Source of the DNA: Sialis fuliginosa
Taxonomy: Eukaryota > Arthropoda > Insecta > Megaloptera > Sialidae
Direction: 5' to 3'
Length of the DNA stretch: 64,000 nucleotides
Assembly: GCA_961205875.1 (NCBI GenBank)
Contig: OY540815.1
Location: 18,971,638-19,035,637 of the forward strand
The position numbers and the translations under genes were made by a program. Below, one piece after another: positions 59,292 to 64,000 of the stretch. The notes beneath the pieces were generated by a model that worked only from the letters and a program-made list of their open reading frames with translations, was not told the origin of the DNA and did not search any database. Numbering within the stretch: the stretch's first letter is position 1; each line of letters opens with the position of its first letter.

Positions 59292-60408
59292 ATCATCTGC
59301 ATTCATACAAACCGTGTCTTTTTGCTCATATTTATCTTTGATCTGTAGTCCATACACACATTTTTTTTAAAACATCACAGAAAAATATGACCAAGAAGAC
59401 ACATTTTATACATATGTATTTTTCGTAAGGTGTTTTGTGCAATAATGTAAAGTGAAGTGAAATTTTTCGATTGCATTGAAAGTGTTTGCGGATTTTTAAC
59501 AAAAGTGACATTAATTAAATTGTGTGTTGTTTACTGCTTTAATTAGTTCATATTACCGCGAATCAGTTGTTTTTTTATCGAAATTTCAAAATCTAGCTCA
59601 AAAATTGCTTAATCTTAAAAGTGTTACTATCATTTTTAACCAACAAACGGCATAAAACAAATTGTTTTTGTTTACTTTTAACTAGATAATAATAATGGTA
59701 ATCTAAAATCGGAAAAAATGTCCTAAATATACATATAATTAAATATTCTATTCTAGATAACCCCTAAAATTTAAATATCCATTATAAAAGTGTTAGAAAC
59801 TAATACAAAATAACGCGAATTGCATTTCTCTTTTAATTCGACTCGCTGTCAAATCAAACAACAAATAATATAAATTTTGTTTATTTTCTTTAACTTAATT
59901 GATCACTGATTTGTTTATTCCATTGTTTTTGTTTATTTGTTTGTTTCTTCGTGAAATTGGTTCGGGGAAAATCCAACGTTTATCCAAATTGCTCGGTCAA
60001 ATAAAATAAACGTGCGATTTTTGTAAACATGGTGGCATTTCATAGTAAATACCTATATATTGTTTTTTTTTTAATGTTTGTCTATTTTAGTGATATTTTA
60101 TGTAACGGTGATCTATTTTTGTTTTTTTAGTTTTTTTAAATTAATTTTGAAATTAAACATGGCTATCTTTGATTCTATCCGTCGGAAAGAAGAAAAAATT
60201 ATCGATAAAATTTTACCGCTTTATTTACGAATGTTTTTTATTAAATTTATTGTTAAATGATTAATGAATTAATATACCTTTCTTCAATTGAAGTGTTATT
60301 AGTAAATTTGACGTTTAATATTGTGTTGCATGTCAACATGAATTTTCTTGAATTTTAACTATTGTCAAATAAATCTTGTTTTATAGATTTGATTTTTATC
60401 CACCAAAT
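59286..60408. other. Start of the intron downstream of the basonuclin exon
   Basis: AT-rich from the donor onward. No further basonuclin exon and no repeat of note before 60409. Confidence 0.65.
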
Positions 60409-60884
60409 AAGGTATTGGCACCAGTCTTGGATATGACCCCAGTGATGATCATTTTTCATTAAATATACCGAATTATAAATATTTGTTAATACCTATATTT
60501 GATTACTACCATTTCTGAATATTGTTCTATATACATTTACCTGTCTTACAGCTTGATTTGATGACAAAGGTGTCAAAATGGTGGACATTTAAACTAATTA
60601 TTAGTATAATTTATTTATTAATTATTTGTATATAATCATTAGCAAGTATCCTTCACTGCGTGCTCATTACTGGTTTTACTTTATCCGTTACTGGAGAAAA
60701 AACATAAACAAAATAAAAGGCTATAATTTGAAAAAAAAAATTTTTTTTTGCGAACTTTGGTAATTAAATTGATTTAATAAAGAGTTATTTGTTTTATTAG
60801 TAACATGAGTTCATGAAAATTATAAAAAAGAAGCCTGTCAATCATAAAAACAGTAAACCGGCCATAATTGGTGCCAGTACCTTT
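60409..60884 (-). mobile_element. TIR element family A, copy 7 (reverse, both ends intact)
   Basis: Left end AAGGTATTGGCACCAGTCTT and right end ATTGGTGCCAGTACCTT give the clearest terminal pair of the family: AAGGTAYTGGCACCA on both sides. Internal blocks (GGTGTCAAAATGGTGGACAT, TTACTGGAGAAAAAACATAA) are as in the others. Flanks (caaat / tttaa) show no convincing target duplication. Confidence 0.93.
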
Positions 60885-61585
60885 TTAATTAATACAAAAA
60901 AACAAACATAAAATGTCACTGAGTCAACATTTCCCCAGATTTAATTCAGCATTATGTTAGAATTAACCCAATATTAATTTATTTTATATTTATTTGTATG
61001 CAATTTAATTAGTGTCATTCTTGAAAAAATATTGTAACAACTACGCACACAGTACAAAAATATGCACGGGTCAAGGAAAACTAAGCACCATAACGTCTTA
61101 TAACGCACGATAAGCATGCAATATGTTTGTAATGCCGTCGTATGTGATCACAGCACCATCCTGTTACCATGACATGATTGTGCGTCGCTTCCCGTGTCCA
61201 TCTTCTTTTGTTTTAATTGTTTACATTATAAAGTTATATTGACTAAATGAAACAAAACACTGTATACGTTGAGAATTTTCGATGTAAATCTTCTACTGTT
61301 TTAGTTGTTTATATTATAATTTATTTAAATCAAGAGGGTTTGGCAAAATCATGATTCATACTATCGACAATCGTAATATGACAATTATTGAGTGAAAAAT
61401 CGAAAATATGCCTAATCATTATAGTTTCGACGAATAAACATATCGCTCTGATATTTTTTCTCTTGGGTTTTCTGGGGGACTACATACATCTTGGATTGGT
61501 TATAAAAAAGAAGCAATTTTCACGATTTATTAATTTTTTCAATGATTAATATATATCACTTTGGATATAAAAATTTCAGTTGTCA
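60885..61585. other. Intron, no gene seen
   Basis: Mixed block at 61040-61210 is non-repetitive; the rest is AT-rich. Confidence 0.45.
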
Positions 61586-62030
61586 ATACTGATACCAGTC
61601 TTGGATCATACCCCAGTGTTGGACTCTTGTTTAATGAAATGTACTAAATTAGAAATATTTGTTAATATTTGATTATGCCATTACTGAATCACTTAACTAT
61701 AAAGCAGCTTAATTTGATGTCAATCAAATGGTGGACATTTAAACTAATTATTAGTGTAATCTATTTATTAATTATTATATTTACATCGTTTCAAATTTTA
61801 CGATTCTTTATTTATAACTTTTGTGTCGTAGTACTTATCATTAGCAAGTGTCTATTACTGGTTTTACTTTACCCATTACTGGAGAAAAAACATAAATGAA
61901 ATAAAAGGCTTAATAAAAAAATACATGTTTTATTAGTAAGACAAGTTCATGGGAATTACAAAAAAAGCCATCAATCCCAGAATACAGTATACCTTGCTGA
62001 TAAAGCGGCCAAGACTGGTTCTAGTACTTT
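61586..62030 (-). mobile_element. TIR element family A, copy 8 (reverse)
   Basis: TACTGATACCAGTCTTGGAT and CGGCCAAGACTGGTTCTAGT are the diverged ends. The interior includes ATGGTGGACATTTAAACTAA and TTACTGGAGAAAAAACATAA. Lies about 700 bp from copy 7 in the same orientation. Confidence 0.9.
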
Positions 62031-62339
62031 TTGTATTGCTACAAAAATGTATTGTTTTTGTTTTTTGCACGAATGCAAGGTCTGTCTGTAAATACAATTA
62101 AAATTTTTCACACACACAAAAAAAATCACCCATCACTTGGTTGTCGTGATAATATTTGGACAAGTGTAGTGGACAGGTTGAAATTATGATAATTTTATGC
62201 AAATATCAACTTTTGTCCGGCGAGGGTTTGTTGAAAAATACATACATTTTAATTGTTTGTTTATTTTTTTTTACTTTCTGTCGTTAAACTTGCATTATAA
62301 TAAGTTTAATACATGAAGTGATAATCCATATTAATATTA

Positions 62340-62535
62340 AAAATGCGAAAGTACCTAACTCTCTGTTTGTTACCTATTCATGGCCTAAACTACTAAACCG
62401 ATCTTGATTAAATTTGGTAGGAAGATAGCTTACATCCTGGGAAAGAACATAGGCTATTTTGTATTCCGAAAAATGTATTATATAAAATAATACAAATTCC
62501 ACACGGCCGAAGTTGCGGGTAACAGCTAGTCTACA
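62340..62535 (+). repeat. Lepidopteran-type dispersed repeat with CGAAG...GCTAGT tail
   Basis: Runs from ACTCTCTGTTTGTTACCTAT through ACCGATCTTGATTAAATTTG, TCCTGGGAAAGAACATAGG and GGCCGAAGTTGCGGGTAACA to AGCTAGT. The first half matches 29085-29245. Confidence 0.75.
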
Positions 62536-62547
62536 CATTTTATAAAA

Positions 62548-62850
62548 CGTCTGTATGTCTGTCCGTTAATGCGCTTATAACTCGAGAACCACTTTTTTTT
62601 AATTCGTAGATATTCTATGTTCAAGTTTTAGTATATATTTTGTTACGTTAGGTTACATAAGGAATAAGCAGTGACGATAAAAGTAAATCAAGTCAGAAAA
62701 AAGTTTACCACTAGTAATACGCTCCCTAAACCGTTAAATATTTTTGTGCAGAATAAAAAGGTCTAAAATAATTCAACTATATTTTTCAAAAACCTTAAAC
62801 AATAATTCCGTAATCCACGCGAGCGAAGCCACGGGCATAGCTAGTCATTA
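62548..62850 (+). repeat. Lepidopteran-type dispersed repeat H, copy 2
   Basis: GTATGTCTGTCCGTTAATGC, TTTTAGTATATATTTTGTTA, TACATAAGGAATAAGCAGTG and CGCGAGCGAAGCCACGGGCA follow in order as in 7764-8025. It directly follows the repeat ending at 62535, as if both belong to one larger composite element. Confidence 0.8.
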
Positions 62851-64000
62851 TTTATAATACTGGATTTAAATTATTATTATACCTTGTGAAGAAAAGAAAA
62901 TATATCTCCTTTTTGGCGAGCTATAAATTTCAAAGACAAAAAATGTATAGTCTAGTTTAATTACGTATCAAAATTTCAAATCATTTTGATCAATTGTTTA
63001 ATAGTTACAGTCCATTAAGTAAAGTATCTACAACATCAAAAACATCGAATTCCGGGGAGGTAGAAGATTAACGTTAAACTTACTATGATGTCAATTTTAC
63101 AAACCACAAAGTACTTATATGTATTATATGATGGTATTATGTGATATTACAATTAAATTTAAGGCGTTTGAATTATCTGTATGACAATAAGAATAAATTA
63201 ATTATAGAAGCTATTATTCACTGGTGTAAATTCGATCAAAATAATTTGAAAAATATACATATAATATATACATATATTCAAACATTTTAAAACCATTCCG
63301 AAGCTTGTTATTTATAGTTCTAGAATACTATATTCGCCCAGTATGGATTTTTAGACAACTAAAAATAAAGTAAGCAATGAAATCCTAAAAAAAGCTCCAA
63401 AACTAGTACAAAAATGTACCTACTTCACTGAAAATAAAGTGAGATCCAAATCTTGTTTTGTTTTTGTTTAAATTGAAATGCAGTGAATTTTGAAATAATT
63501 TTTGGCATTCTTTCATATGGTAATGTCAGTTTTGAGCAAAACTCATATTATTCTTTCAAAATTAACTCTTACTTAAGTACAAACACAGGTACTATCTGTA
63601 ACTGTACTTAAAAAGTTATTGCAATTATTACAATTACATTTGTACTTAAAAAAAGTACTTAAGTACATTAATAAGTAATTAAATGATTTTACAAAAATAT
63701 ATACCTACTTAAGTCCATTTCTTAGTACATCAGTACCTACAATTATTTTTACTATTTAAGTACCTACAAGTACAAATTTAAGCATTTGTATATATGTTTA
63801 AATATAAAATTTTACCCGGAAAAATTCTTGTGTCGTTCTAGTTATGTCCTTAAACACATCTTCAAGTCTTACATAACCAAATTAAATTTGCATATGTCCT
63901 TTCTCATTAAACCCAAACAAAACAATAAAAAAAAAACACTCACGGATATAATTATACGAAAAATCTTTCAAATGGTCATTAAATCAGAAAAAAAATTCCA
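62851..64000. other. AT-rich intron to the window end, no gene seen
   Basis: 63570-63780 is enriched in AAGTAC/GTACTT words (TACTTAAGTACATTAATAAG, CTACTTAAGTCC), a degenerate local repeat. No exon recognised. Confidence 0.5.

Noticed and set aside
59286-59348. Read-through of the basonuclin frame past the donor
   Set aside because: Similarity ends exactly at GYILQ and a good GTATGT donor follows; the extra 21 codons are not family-like.

Overview
The window is about 64 kb of AT-rich animal DNA that is almost entirely non-coding. The organism is most likely a lepidopteran insect. Evidence: codon-poor AT-rich sequence full of stops; a spliceosomal exon with canonical GT/AG borders; and dispersed fragments I recognise as typical of moth and butterfly genomes, namely the 'cgaagccgcgggca...agct' tails near 8.0 and 62.8 kb, the 'gttccg/gttcgta cttcaaaggaaaaacggaaccc' fragment near 14.35 kb, and the 'accgatcttgataaaatttggta' fragments near 29.1 and 62.4 kb. 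The species cannot be named from the sequence.

The only protein-coding exon I can support is at 59053-59285 on the + strand. It encodes 77 residues that match the N-terminal domain of basonuclin zinc-finger proteins (BNC1/BNC2 family; [36 protein letters not shown]). The preceding basonuclin exon, which should encode a Cys-rich CxC...HGWV segment, was not found, so most or all of 1-59052 is best read as one very long intron or upstream region of this gene; 59286-64000 is the start of the next intron. A strong recursive-splice ('ratchet') signature, branch-point CTAAT followed by a T-rich tract and CAG|GTAAGT, lies at 1453/1454 on the same strand, consistent with stepwise removal of that intron.

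The rest is a transposon landscape. (i) Eight copies of one 150-525 bp terminal-inverted-repeat family (TAAGGTACTGGCACCAGT ends). (ii) Two copies of a ~1.08 kb hAT-type foldback element, one with an intact 8-bp target duplication; the hairpin loop is inverted between the two copies. (iii) A Harbinger-like element with a TAA duplication. (iv) A decayed Tc1-like transposase whose right end is interrupted by a 242-bp hAT element with a perfect 8-bp duplication. (v) A TTAA-flanked element. (vi) Several further TIR elements, some with only one end recognisable. (vii) Four local tandem arrays, one of them an amplified piece of a dispersed hAT-like element. Between these are short GC-richer islands in an AT-rich desert, candidates for conserved regulatory DNA that cannot be proven here.

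No rRNA, tRNA, CRISPR or prokaryotic operon structure was seen. Long open frames elsewhere are short (at most 119 codons), low-complexity or repeat-derived, and are not called as genes.
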